Below the pieces are notes generated by a model. The model did not search any database. It was not told the origin of the DNA and worked only from the letters and a program-made list of their open reading frames with translations. Shown in pieces: positions 56,383 through 64,000 of a stretch of 64,000 nt of DNA (the first letter of the stretch is position 1; each line of letters starts with the position of its first letter). Source of the DNA: JACVRW01 sp963812915 (GTDB taxonomy: Bacteria > Actinomycetota > Thermoleophilia > Solirubrobacterales > Thermoleophilaceae); contig CAWEXB010000014.1 in the NCBI GenBank assembly GCA_963812915.1, forward strand, positions 124,001 to 188,000, in the 5' to 3' direction. The position numbers were made by a program, and so were the translations under genes.

Positions 56383-57193
56383 GACCCCGTTCGGCCAGGT
56401 ACTGCCTGGCAAACGACGCGACGAAGCGCGGGTTCGTGCTGAGGTAACGGGGCAGCAGCCGCTTCGGTTCCTGGGCTGCGCGGTACAGCCATTCGAGTCC
56501 GCGCTCCTGCATCCAGCGGGGCGCCATCGAAACCCGGCCGGCGTGGAAGTCGAAGGCGGCGCCGACGCCGCACATCACCGGCACCTCGAGCCTGTCGCGC
56601 ATGTGCGCCATCCACTTCTCCTGCTTCGGCACTCCGATCCCGACCCAGAGCACGTCCGGCCTCGCGTCGTTGATCTGGGCCACGAGGTCGTCCTCCTCAT
56701 CCCGGGTGAGGGGGCGGAAGGGCGGCGAGTACCCGCCCACGATCCTGATGCCGGGGTGGCGGCGGCGCATGCTGAGGGCGAGCTGCGCGAGCGAGCCCTG
56801 GTCGCGGCCGCCGTACAGCCATACGCGATGGCCTCGTGCGGCGCAGCGGTCGCTGTAGCGAAGCATCAGCTCGGGGCCGTAGACCCGGTCGTGCAGACTC
56901 TCCCCGAGCAGGTTCGCCGCCCACACGAGCGGCATGCCGTCGGGCACCACGAGGGTCGAGCCGCGCAGCGCGGCAAGGGTGTCGGGGTCGTCCTGGGCGA
57001 CGATCAGCGCGTGCACCGGCGCGGCGCACACGTAGCCGCGCCGGTTCGAGGCCACCAACCCCTCCATCACCTCGATCGCCTCTGCGTAGTCCGTGATCGC
57101 GACGGGCACGCCGAGGATGGAACGGGTGCGCACGCCGGCAGCCGGCTGCGGGAGCGCGTCGCTCGCGCGGGTGTTCGGCTGAGGACTCTGCAT
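56375..57193 (-). CDS. WecG/TagA/CpsF-family glycosyltransferase
   Basis: The 272-residue GT26 enzyme has RTRSILGVPVAITDYAEAIEVMEGLV, VCAAPVHALIVAQDDPDTLAALRGSTLVVPDGMPLVWAANLLG, RVYGPELMLRYSDRCAARGHRVWLYGGRDQ and RPDVLWVGIGVPKQEKWMAHMRDRLEVPVMCGVGAAFDFHAGRVSMAPRWMQERGLEWLYR. The catalytic-type DGMPLVW and the VGIGVPKQEKWM motif are intact. Family members add ManNAc(A) to a lipid-linked sugar. First gene of the operon with the dehydrogenase, epimerase and reductase; divergent from the flippase. Confidence 0.94.
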   Translation of the reverse strand: MQSPQPNTRASDALPQPAAGVRTRSILGVPVAITDYAEAIEVMEGLVASNRRGYVCAAPVHALIVAQDDPDTLAALRGSTLVVPDGMPLVWAANLLGESLHDRVYGPELMLRYSDRCAARGHRVWLYGGRDQGSLAQLALSMRRRHPGIRIVGGYSPPFRPLTRDEEDDLVAQINDARPDVLWVGIGVPKQEKWMAHMRDRLEVPVMCGVGAAFDFHAGRVSMAPRWMQERGLEWLYRAAQEPKRLLPRYLSTNPRFVASFARQYLAERGHG

Positions 57194-57261
57194 CGGTCGG
57201 GAGCGTACCCGGGTTCGCCGAAGGCCCGCCGGCGCCGGGCGGTCGCGTAAGGTCTGAACCC

Positions 57262-58794
57262 GTGCGTCCCCCCGGGGTTGCGCCGTCCGCGCCGGGGGCC
57301 GGCGAGGCCCGCCTGCTGGCGTCGGGGGCGCTCGTGCAACAAATCGCCCAGGCCAGCGGGCTGATCGCCCTGCTCGTCATCGTGACCGTGCTCGCCCGCC
57401 GGCTGTCGGTCGCCGAGCTCGGCGCCTACGGGCTGGTCGCCTCGCTGTCCGGCTACCTGCTCGTGTTCCGAAACAGCGTGGCGAGCTCCACCGTGCGGGC
57501 GATGGCGGGCGCGCTCGACTCCGGTGAGCGGGCCCGCATGTTCTCGGCCGCCGCGGCGCTGTACGCGGGAGTGGGTCTGGCCACGGGGCTGCTGCTCGCT
57601 CTCGTGGCCGTCGCGCTCGCCGCCTTCATCCTCGACGGCCAGCTGGCCCGCGACGCTCGCGTCGGCGGCTTGGGCCTCGGGCTCGTTACAGCGGTCGGGA
57701 TCGCGGTGTCGATCTATCTCGATGCCCTGCGCGCCGAGCGGCTGTTCGTACGCGCGGCCACCACCGAGATCGCGGGAGTGCTGCTTTACCTGGCGATCAT
57801 GCTGGTGCTGATCCTCTCCGGCGCGGGCTTGGCGGCGGTCATCGCCGTGAGCGGAGCGATGCCGGTCCTGAGCGGCTTGCTGTCGGCGCTGATGGTGCGG
57901 CGGCTGGCGCTCCCCTTCTGGTTCACGCGCGACGGCGTGACCCGCGAGCGGGCAATGGCGATCGTCCCGACGGCGGGCTACCTGGTGGTGGTCGAGCTGT
58001 CGAACCTCGTGATGTACGGCTTCCAGCGAGTGATCCTCGGCGCGTTCACCTCGGCGCGCACGATCGGCTTGTACGAGGGCCCGGTCCGCTCGCACAACCT
58101 CTTCTATGCGCTCGGCGGGGCCCTCGCGGTTCCGGTCGTGCCCACCGCGTCGCGGTACGTGGCGGGGCGGGACGTCCGCCGCCTGCGCGAGCTCGCGCTG
58201 CGCGGCACCCGCTACACCCTGGCGCTGTTCGTCCCGCTCTGCGTCACGCTGATGGCGCTAGCCGAGCCGATCCTCGACGTCTGGCTCGGCGACCGCTACG
58301 GCGACGGCGCCGCCGCGCTGACGATCCTCGTCTCCTACTGGCTGCTGTACGGCGGGCTGGTCGTGACGCCGGGCTTTTTGGTGGGCGCCGGCGCCGCCCG
58401 CTACGTGGCGCGCATCTTCGTCCTGGTCGCCGGACTGAACTTCGTGCTGTCGCTGGCGCTCACGCCGGCGCTCGGCCTGGAGGGCCCGGCGCTGGCCACC
58501 GCGATCCCATTTGCGCTGGCGTTCCCGCTGATGCTCGGCGTGGGGCTGCGCGCCGGTGGCCGGGTGCCGCTGGGCGAGCTGGCGAGGCACGCGTGGCTGC
58601 CGGCGTATGGGCTCGGCGCGGCGCTGGCGGCGGTGCTGGTGGTGGTGCGCGTCGTCGCCGAGCCCGAGACGCTGCCCGCGGTGCTGGGCGCGGCCGCCGG
58701 GGGCGTGCTCGCATATTGGCTTGCGTTCTACGGGTTCGTGCTCGATTCGGGTGAGCGGGGGCTCGTGCGGGGGCTGGTGCGGCGTCAGGCATGA
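57262..58794 (+). CDS. Polysaccharide flippase (Wzx/MOP superfamily)
   Basis: GTG start, 510 residues with about 14 membrane helices and few charged loops, the MOP flippase pattern. Blocks include LLASGALVQQIAQASGLIALLVIVTVLARRLSVAELGAYGLVASLSGYLLVF, VVELSNLVMYGFQRVILGAFTSARTIGLYEGPVRSHNLFYALGGALAVPVVPTASRYVAGRD and ILVSYWLLYGGLVVTPGFLVGAG. It would flip lipid-linked repeat units across the membrane. A second, damaged flippase lies at the right edge. Confidence 0.93.
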   Translation: MRPPGVAPSAPGAGEARLLASGALVQQIAQASGLIALLVIVTVLARRLSVAELGAYGLVASLSGYLLVFRNSVASSTVRAMAGALDSGERARMFSAAAALYAGVGLATGLLLALVAVALAAFILDGQLARDARVGGLGLGLVTAVGIAVSIYLDALRAERLFVRAATTEIAGVLLYLAIMLVLILSGAGLAAVIAVSGAMPVLSGLLSALMVRRLALPFWFTRDGVTRERAMAIVPTAGYLVVVELSNLVMYGFQRVILGAFTSARTIGLYEGPVRSHNLFYALGGALAVPVVPTASRYVAGRDVRRLRELALRGTRYTLALFVPLCVTLMALAEPILDVWLGDRYGDGAAALTILVSYWLLYGGLVVTPGFLVGAGAARYVARIFVLVAGLNFVLSLALTPALGLEGPALATAIPFALAFPLMLGVGLRAGGRVPLGELARHAWLPAYGLGAALAAVLVVVRVVAEPETLPAVLGAAAGGVLAYWLAFYGFVLDSGERGLVRGLVRRQA

Positions 58795-58841
58795 ACACCA
58801 CGTTGCGATTTGCCCGAGAGCGCGGTTAGGGTGGCGCCTGC

Positions 58842-59608
58842 GTGGGTGCGGGGGTGACAGCGGTGCGGAGAGGTTGGCGGCTCGCGTGCTCAGCCGCGCT
58901 GGCCGGCGCGGTCATGCTCGTTTTGGCTCCGCAGGCGGGCGCCCAGCTCGCGGTCGGCGAGGCGGACGGGGTCCGAATTGTCAGGGAGCGGGGCGCGATC
59001 GTGGTCGTGTTCACCCAGCGCGCCGCGCCCCTGTACCGGCGAGTGGCGGGCAAGCGGGTCAGCGTCTTGTGCTCGGAATTCATCGAGAACGGGGTCAATT
59101 CCGGAGGGATCACGCTACGGGCGCCGAAGCGACGACGCCCGCTCCGCACCGGGGACCTCACCCGCGGCATGGACTACTGCCGCGTGTGGCTCGCTGCCCG
59201 CACGGTCAGGCGCAACGGCGTGCGCCAGAGGCGCCCGCGCGAGGTGATCGTCTCAATCCCGCTCACGCAGCGCGGCGCCGTCTTCCTCGACGAGCAGGAA
59301 AGGCGCTCGACCTCCAGCGCCTGCTGCTGGGCGCCGGGCTGCTGGCCGAGGAGCGGAACTTGAATACCTGGCCCACCGCGGCCGAGCTACTCGAGTGGCT
59401 GCCCGGCCGGGCGTTCGAGCCTGGGCTCGTGGCGCTCGCGAGCCCGACGGACACCCCGCCGGAGGGAGCGATCGGCTACTACAGCGACGGCCAACAACAT
59501 GCCGCGGCCGTGACCGTTTCCGCGTCGGGGCGGCGCCTGTTCATCGAGTGGGAGGCAGACGTCCTCCACACGAACGTCGCGGGCTATATCTACGGCGAGC
59601 TGTACTAG
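58842..59608 (+). CDS. Secreted protein of unknown function, frame change near 59300
   Basis: GTG 58842 or 58854. Signal peptide RLACSAALAGAVMLVLAPQAGAQ, then VGEADGVRIVRERGAIVVVFTQRAAPLYRRVAGKRVSVLCSEF, GGITLRAPKRRRPLRTGDLTRGMDYCRVWLAARTVRR. After one base change: RALDLQRLLLGAGLLAEERNLNTWPTAAELLEWLP, GAIGYYSDGQQHAAAVTVSASGRRLFIEWEADVLHTNVAGYIYGELY. Two cysteines (VLCSEF, DYCRVW) may pair. No family recognised. 47 bp downstream of the flippase, so possibly co-transcribed. Confidence 0.72.
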
Positions 59609-59763
59609 GCCTGTCCGCCGAACGGGAGGCGCCCTTCGAGCTCCCTCAACTGTGGCGCCGCGCGGTCGCGCGCCGAGGCCTGGAGATCGAGGTCGGTGGG
59701 CCAGGCGATCCCCACGTCCGGGTCGTCGTAGCGGAAGCCGGACTCCACGTGGTCGTAGTAGGC
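59605..59763 (-). pseudogene. Partial duplicate of rmlC (C-terminal 52 codons)
   Basis: AYYDHVESGFRYDDPDVGI, AWPTDLDLQASARDRAAPQLREL and EGRLPFGGQA run parallel to the end of the complete RmlC at 60127 (AYYDPGRESGFRFDDPEVGI, LELQTSARDREAPRLREL, EAGLPFGREA). Nothing upstream of this block matches the rest of RmlC, and no proper start is present. A remnant of a tandem duplication or a recombined second copy. Overlaps the stop of the secreted-protein gene by 4 bp. Confidence 0.82.
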
Positions 59764-60126
59764 GAGCACGCGGCGCGGGCCTATCGAAGATTCTTCGACG
59801 GCCGTCCCTGCCAACCCTCGTACCGTCCTGGATTACGGGCGCAGGACACCACCAAAGCAGCACGCTTGCGCCGGATCCCCACCTCCAGCCGGCCGCGCAC
59901 CGCTGAAAATTCGGCGGATGGCCCCACGGATCGAAGATCGTTCGCGCTCGTCCCGCCAGCGAGCACCGTCCGACACCCCTCACCCAGCCCCGGGGCGGAG
60001 CGGACCGGGTTGGCCCGGCGAGCAAGCGCCCCGGAGCGCACGCCGGGAGACGAACCCACAGCGACCTCGAGCTAGCGGCGCCGCCTCGGCTGCGGCGCGC
60101 GAGCCTCGATCTTCCGCGGCAACCGG
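59764..60126. other. Gene-free stretch between the rmlC remnant and rmlC
   Basis: No open frame here shows family features. Where the missing 5' part of the duplicated rmlC should be, the sequence is unrelated. It includes a slightly A/T-richer patch (GCACCGCTGAAAATTCGG near 59898). No repeat or RNA structure was recognised. Confidence 0.5.
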
Positions 60127-60681
60127 TCAGGCCTCTCGGCCGAACGGAAGCCCCGCCTCGAGCTCGCGCAACCGGGGCGCCTCGCGATCGCGCGCCGACG
60201 TCTGCAGCTCGAGGTCCGCGGGCCAGTCGATGCCCACCTCCGGGTCGTCGAAGCGGAAGCCGGACTCGCGACCGGGGTCGTAGTACGCCGAGCACTTGTA
60301 GACCACGTCCGCCACGTCCGAGAGCACGCAGAAGCCGTGGGCGAAGCCGTCGGGCGCGTAGAGCTGGTGGTGGGTCTGGTCGTTCAGCTCGAACGCCTCC
60401 CAGTGCCCGAACGCAGGAGAGCCGGGCCGGATGTCCACGAGCACGTCGAGGATCGCTCCCCGCGGGCAGCGCAGGAGCTTCGCCATTCCCGGCTGGAAGT
60501 GCATGCCCCGCACGACGCCGCGGCGCGAGCGCGAGTGGTTGTCCTGGAGCCACTCGTCGTGGATGCCGAGCTCGGCCAGCAGGTTGCGGCGGTAGGTCTC
60601 CTGGAAGAACCCGCGCTCGTCGCCGTGCACGACCGGCTCGATCAGGATCGGTCCCTCCAGCCGGGTCTCGAGGCGCCTCAT
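60127..60681 (-). CDS. rmlC: dTDP-4-dehydrorhamnose 3,5-epimerase (RmlC family)
   Basis: The 184-residue cupin-fold epimerase has ILIEPVVHGDERGFFQETYRRNLLAELG, WLQDNHSRSRRGVVRGMHFQPGMAKLLRCPRGAILDVLVDIRPGSPAFGHWEAFELND and QLYAPDGFAHGFCVLSDVADVVYKCSAYYDPGRESGFRFDD. Catalytic His (GMHFQ) and the VVYKCSAYY motif are present. Normal length. It overlaps the LhgO stop as ATGA. No rmlA, B or D in the window, so it may act on another 4-keto sugar. Confidence 0.94.
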   Translation of the reverse strand: MRRLETRLEGPILIEPVVHGDERGFFQETYRRNLLAELGIHDEWLQDNHSRSRRGVVRGMHFQPGMAKLLRCPRGAILDVLVDIRPGSPAFGHWEAFELNDQTHHQLYAPDGFAHGFCVLSDVADVVYKCSAYYDPGRESGFRFDDPEVGIDWPADLELQTSARDREAPRLRELEAGLPFGREA

Positions 60682-61856
60682 GGCGCGTGCAGGCTATCCA
60701 CGCGGTCCGCGATGAGTCGCGCCAGCGCGAGCGACGACGTGGCCGCCGGCGAGGGCGCGTTGCGGACGTGCAGGGCGCGCTCGGTCTCCGACACGACGAA
60801 GTCGTCCACCAGTTTCCCGTCCCGCCCCAGGGCCTGCGCCCGGACGCCCGCGTAGCCGCCGTCGAAGTCCTCGGCGCGGATCTCGGGCACGTAGTCGGCC
60901 GCGGCGGCCGCGAGGGACCTTCGGCTCACGGCGTGGCGGATCTCGCTGAGTCCCGTACGCCACCATCGGCGCGCCATCCGCCAGGTGCCGGGCCAGGCGA
61001 GGTCGCGCGGGTGGCGCGGTGACAGCAGGGCGGTCGGGCCGAGGGAGACCTGGCCGTCGATGTGGCGGCTCAGGTGCACGCCGAGGAACGGCAGGCTCGG
61101 GTCCGGCACCGGGTAGATCAGCGAGCGCACGAGCTCCCGGCGTTCGGGACGCAGGTAGACGTACGCGCCGCGGAAGGGGACGATGCGCGGGTCGTGCGGC
61201 GCGCCGGCCGCGACCGCGAGGCGATCGGAGCCGGCGCCGGCGCAGAAGACGGCGAAGCGGGCCCGCGTTTCGCCCTGCGAATGGAGCAACGCGATCCGCC
61301 CCGGCCGCTGCTCGACGCCCTTCACCCCGCAGCCGGTGACCACCGGCACCCCCTGCGCCTCGAGGTCGCGCGCGAGCGAGCGCGCGACCGCCGCGAAGTC
61401 GATGATCCCGGTGGACGGCGAGTGGAGCGCCGCGACGCCGCGGCAGTGCGGCTCGAGCTCGCGCAGCTCCGCCGCGTCGAGGCGCCGCAGGCCCGGTACG
61501 CCGTTCTCGCGACCCCGTCGCTCCAGTTCGTCCAGGCGCGGCACCTCGGCCTCGTTCCGGGCGACGATCACCTTCCCGCAGCGCTCGAAGGGCACCCCGC
61601 GCTCCTCGCAGTACGCGTACAGCGCGCGGGCCCCGGCGACGCACATGCGCGCCTTGAGCGAACCCGGCGCGTAGTAGATCCCTGCGTGGATGACGCCGCT
61701 GTTGCGACCGGTCTGCCCGGTGGCGACCTCCGGGGCGCGCTCGAGCACCACCGCGGAGCGGTCCGGGTGGCGGCTCGCCAGCTCCCGCGCGACCGCCAAC
61801 CCGAGGATCCCGCCCCCGACGACGGCGAGGTCGCACTCGCCCGGCGCGGGCCCCAC
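60678..61856 (-). CDS. lhgO: FAD-dependent L-2-hydroxyglutarate oxidase (LhgO)-like protein
   Basis: GTG start, 392 residues. DAO fold: CDLAVVGGGILGLAVARELASRHPDRSAVVLERA (FAD site), ATGQTGRNSGVIHAGIYYAPGSLKARMCVAGARALYAYCEE, characteristic of LhgO, then GIIDFAAVARSLARDL, VFCAGAGSDRLAVAAG and GYAGVRAQALGRDGKLVDDFVVSE. Oxidises L-2-hydroxyglutarate to 2-oxoglutarate in known members, often passing electrons to quinone. Sits between gmd and rmlC with tight spacing, which is unusual for a metabolic repair enzyme. Confidence 0.9.
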   Translation of the reverse strand: MGPAPGECDLAVVGGGILGLAVARELASRHPDRSAVVLERAPEVATGQTGRNSGVIHAGIYYAPGSLKARMCVAGARALYAYCEERGVPFERCGKVIVARNEAEVPRLDELERRGRENGVPGLRRLDAAELRELEPHCRGVAALHSPSTGIIDFAAVARSLARDLEAQGVPVVTGCGVKGVEQRPGRIALLHSQGETRARFAVFCAGAGSDRLAVAAGAPHDPRIVPFRGAYVYLRPERRELVRSLIYPVPDPSLPFLGVHLSRHIDGQVSLGPTALLSPRHPRDLAWPGTWRMARRWWRTGLSEIRHAVSRRSLAAAAADYVPEIRAEDFDGGYAGVRAQALGRDGKLVDDFVVSETERALHVRNAPSPAATSSLALARLIADRVDSLHAP

Positions 61857-61857
61857 C

Positions 61858-62842
61858 TCAACCCGCCTGCTTCTGCGGCACCCCGCGCGAGAGCAGCTCG
61901 AGGTCGGCGTCGACCATCAGCCTGATCATCTCCTCGAAGCTCGTCCGAGGCTCCCAGCCGAGCTTCTCGCGCGCCTTCGAATAGTCGCCTACCAGGTGCT
62001 CCACCTCGGCCGGACGCAGGAATCGAGGATCGATCCGTACGTGCCCCTCCGGGTCGAGCCCGACTTGCTCGAACGCCACCTGCACGAGCTCCCGGACGCT
62101 GTGAGCCTCCCCCGTGGCGATCACGAAGTCCTCGGGCTCACCCTGCTGAAGCATCAGCCACATCGCCTCGACGTAGTCCTTCGCGTAGCCCCAGTCCCGC
62201 TCGGCGTCGAGGTTGCCGAGGGCGAGGTCGTCCTGGAGGCCGAGCCTGATGGCGGCGGCGCCATGAGTGACCTTTCGGGTGACGAACTCGAGCCCTCGAC
62301 GTTCGCTTTCGTGGTTAAAAAGAATCCCCGACACCGCGAATAGGTCATAGGACTCCCGGTAGTTGACCGTGATGAAGTGCCCGTAGCACTTGGCCACGCC
62401 GTACGGCGAGCGCGGGTAGAAGGGCGTGCTCTCGCGCTGCGGCACCTCGCGGACCTTGCCGAACATCTCGGACGACGACGCCTGGTAGAAGCGCGCCTCG
62501 GGGAACCACCTCGCGCATCGCCTCGAGCATGCGGGTGACGCCAACGGCGGTGAACTCGGCGGTCAGTGTCGGCTGGGACCAGGAGGCCGCCACGAAGGAC
62601 ATGGCCGCCAGGTTGTAGATCTCGTCCGGCTCGGAGTCGCGCAGCACGTCCACCAGCGAGCGTTGGTCGAGCAGGTCGCCGGTGTGCAGAACGATGTCGT
62701 CGCGGATGTGCGCCAACCGCTGGAACGTCTCGGTCGAGGCGCGTCGGACCATCCCGTGCACCTCGTAGCCCTTCTCGAGCAGCAGGTCGGCGAGGTAGGA
62801 GCCGTCCTGGCCGGTGATGCCGGTGATCAGCGCGCGCGCCAC
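61858..62842 (-). CDS. gmd: GDP-mannose 4,6-dehydratase, frame change near 62505
   Basis: ATG 62842: MARALITGITGQDGSYLADLLLEKGYEVHGMVRRASTETFQRLAHI, LHTGDLLDQRSLVDVL, PDEIYNLAAMSFVAASWSQPTLTAEFTAVGVTRMLEAM. One extra base in GGTGGTTCC shifts the frame; then FYQASSSEMFGKVREVPQRESTPFYPRSPYGVAKCYGHFITVNYRESY (YGVAK catalytic), ILFNHESERRGLEFVTRKVTHG, LGNLDAERDWGYAKDYVEAMW and a normal C-terminus. Makes GDP-4-keto-6-deoxymannose, the substrate of the Rmd-like enzyme at 53293. First gene of an operon with lhgO and rmlC. Confidence 0.92.
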
Positions 62843-63026
62843 GCGGCCGCAACTCCTTCAGCTTTGCGCACCCACGTCGCGCTCTTGACGATCCCGTCCC
62901 GCACGTCGACCCGGCAGCCTAGCGAGGCCTAGTCCGCCGGCTTTCCGGTGAGTCGCCGATGGTCGTCATCCTACGAGCCCATGCGCTCCCACGAAGAGAC
63001 AGGGACGGGACCCTGGCGCGGCGCCA

Positions 63027-64000
63027 ATGAGCGCGGCCCCCGAGACTGACGCCGGCGTCCTGGCCGGGCCGGACGTCGCCGGCCGCGTCGTGCGCGGCGG
63101 CGTGTTGCGCGTGATCGCCTTCGCGGTGGTGAACCTCCTCGGCGTGGCGGGCTCCGTGGTGCTGCTTCGCTACCTCGGCGTTGTCGGACTTCGGCCGCTA
63201 CGGCACGGTGATCGCGCTGGTGGGCGATCGCGAGCGGCCTGGCCGACGCCGGACTAAACATGACCGGCAGCCGCGAGCTGGCGCTGCTGCCGGTCGGGCA
63301 CACGCCGGCGGCTGCTCGGGGCGCTGCTCGGTGTGCGCCTGCTGCTCCTCCTGCTGGCGGTGCTGGCCGCCGTCGGGTTCGCGCTGCTCGCCGGCTACGA
63401 CTCCGCCGATGGTCGCCGGTACCGCGCTGGCGGGCGCCGGCGCAGTGCTGGTCGGCGTCCAGTCGACGCTGACGCTTCCGCTCGTCGTGCAGCTGCAGCA
63501 ACGGGCTGCTGAGCATCAACGAGGTCCTCAAGCAGGTGATCCTCGTCGCCGGCGTGCTCGCCCTCGCCGCGGCCGGCGCGGCGCTCACGCCGTTCTTCGC
63601 CGTCCAGGTCGCGGTCGGGCGTCGGCGCGCTGCTGGCCGTGCCGTTCCTCGTCGACCGCGCTCGCAGCTGGCGTGGCCGTCGCTGTCGCGCGAGGACCTC
63701 CGCCACCTGGCGTTCACCGCCCTCCCCGTGGCGCTCGCGGCGATCCTCACCGCCTTCTACATGCGGATGCTGATCGTCATGGCGTCGCTGCTGACCTCCG
63801 AATACGAGACGGGCCTGTTCGTCACCTCGTCCCGGATGATCGAGATGATCGGCGGCCTCGCGATGCTGGTCATGGGCGTGATCCTGCCGGTCGCGACCGT
63901 GGCGGCCCGCGACGACCGCCGCGCCTGCGCTACGTGCTCGAGCACACCACGAAGCTGGCGCTTGTCGTCGGCGGGCTGCTGGCGCTCACGGTGGTCGTCG
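63027..64000 (+). CDS. Second polysaccharide flippase, partial and heavily frame-shifted
   Basis: ATG 63027: VAGRVVRGGVLRVIAFAVVNLLGVAGSVVLLRYLG, then in other frames DFGRYGTVIALVG, GLADAGLNMTGSRELALLP, LGALLGVRLLLLLLAVLAAVGFALLAGYDS and AGTALAGAGAVLVGVQSTLTLPLVVQLQ. At the edge it reads YVLEHTTKLALVVGGLLALTVVV. Alternating hydrophobic segments and the N-terminal motif are those of Wzx/MOP flippases. About one shift per 100-150 bp; the 3' end lies outside the window. Divergent from gmd. Confidence 0.72.

Overview
The window is about 70% G+C, rich in GTG starts and dense in ATGA/GTGA-coupled operons. It looks like a chromosomal segment of a high-GC actinobacterium. I infer the class Thermoleophilia (Solirubrobacterales/Gaiellales-like). 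The grounds are a short membrane protein with RYDGGPEEG repeats, an ECF sigma factor carrying its own zinc-finger anti-sigma-like domain, a MoaD-MoaE fusion and secreted LVIVD-repeat proteins. I see no rRNA, tRNA or CRISPR array.

Layout. 0-8 kb: a truncated SARP/STAND regulator (-), an orphan TPR protein, a MoaD-MoaE fusion, a TetR/LysE divergent pair with a palindromic operator, SixA, and an MFS/HTH divergent pair. 8-11.8 kb: a secreted cupredoxin-like protein and an arsenic locus (arsM, arsN, two arsR on the minus strand, arsC divergent) with no efflux pump in view. 11.7-15 kb: an E1alpha-E1beta-E2 2-oxoacid dehydrogenase operon. 15.3-16.8 kb: an ATPase regulator whose C-terminus is replaced by the tail of an MMPL transporter.

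17.2-28 kb is an extracytoplasmic copper-handling region. Seven tightly packed minus-strand genes (26417 to 19964) encode a membrane protein, a CopC-CopD fusion, two unknown secreted proteins, CopC and two YcnI/DUF1775 proteins. Cu/Zn superoxide dismutase and an LVIVD-repeat protein follow, and a second LVIVD protein is divergent. Four products should start with histidine after signal-peptide cleavage, as in copper-brace proteins. I consider this the most promising under-described system here.

28-34 kb: a repeat membrane protein, a peptide-type ABC substrate-binding lipoprotein, a CapA-like protein and an ECF sigma factor. 32.9-64 kb is mostly a surface polysaccharide locus: initiating glycosylphosphotransferase, methyltransferases, O-antigen ligase/polymerase-like protein, at least six glycosyltransferases, nucleotide-sugar enzymes (gmd, rmd, rmlC, UDP-sugar dehydrogenase, epimerases), WecG-type transferase and two flippases. 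It is interrupted by a 164-bp MITE-like element, an IS1182-type transposase and a two-component/MMPL module.

Quality caveat. Very many genes need a single-base frame change to stay homologous throughout (arsM, both arsR, E2, sodC, most of the copper operon, gmd, rmd, several glycosyltransferases, the right-edge flippase). Key residues are intact and the changes cluster locally, so I think most are assembly indels and not real pseudogenes. Boundaries of such genes are stated as spans across the shift.
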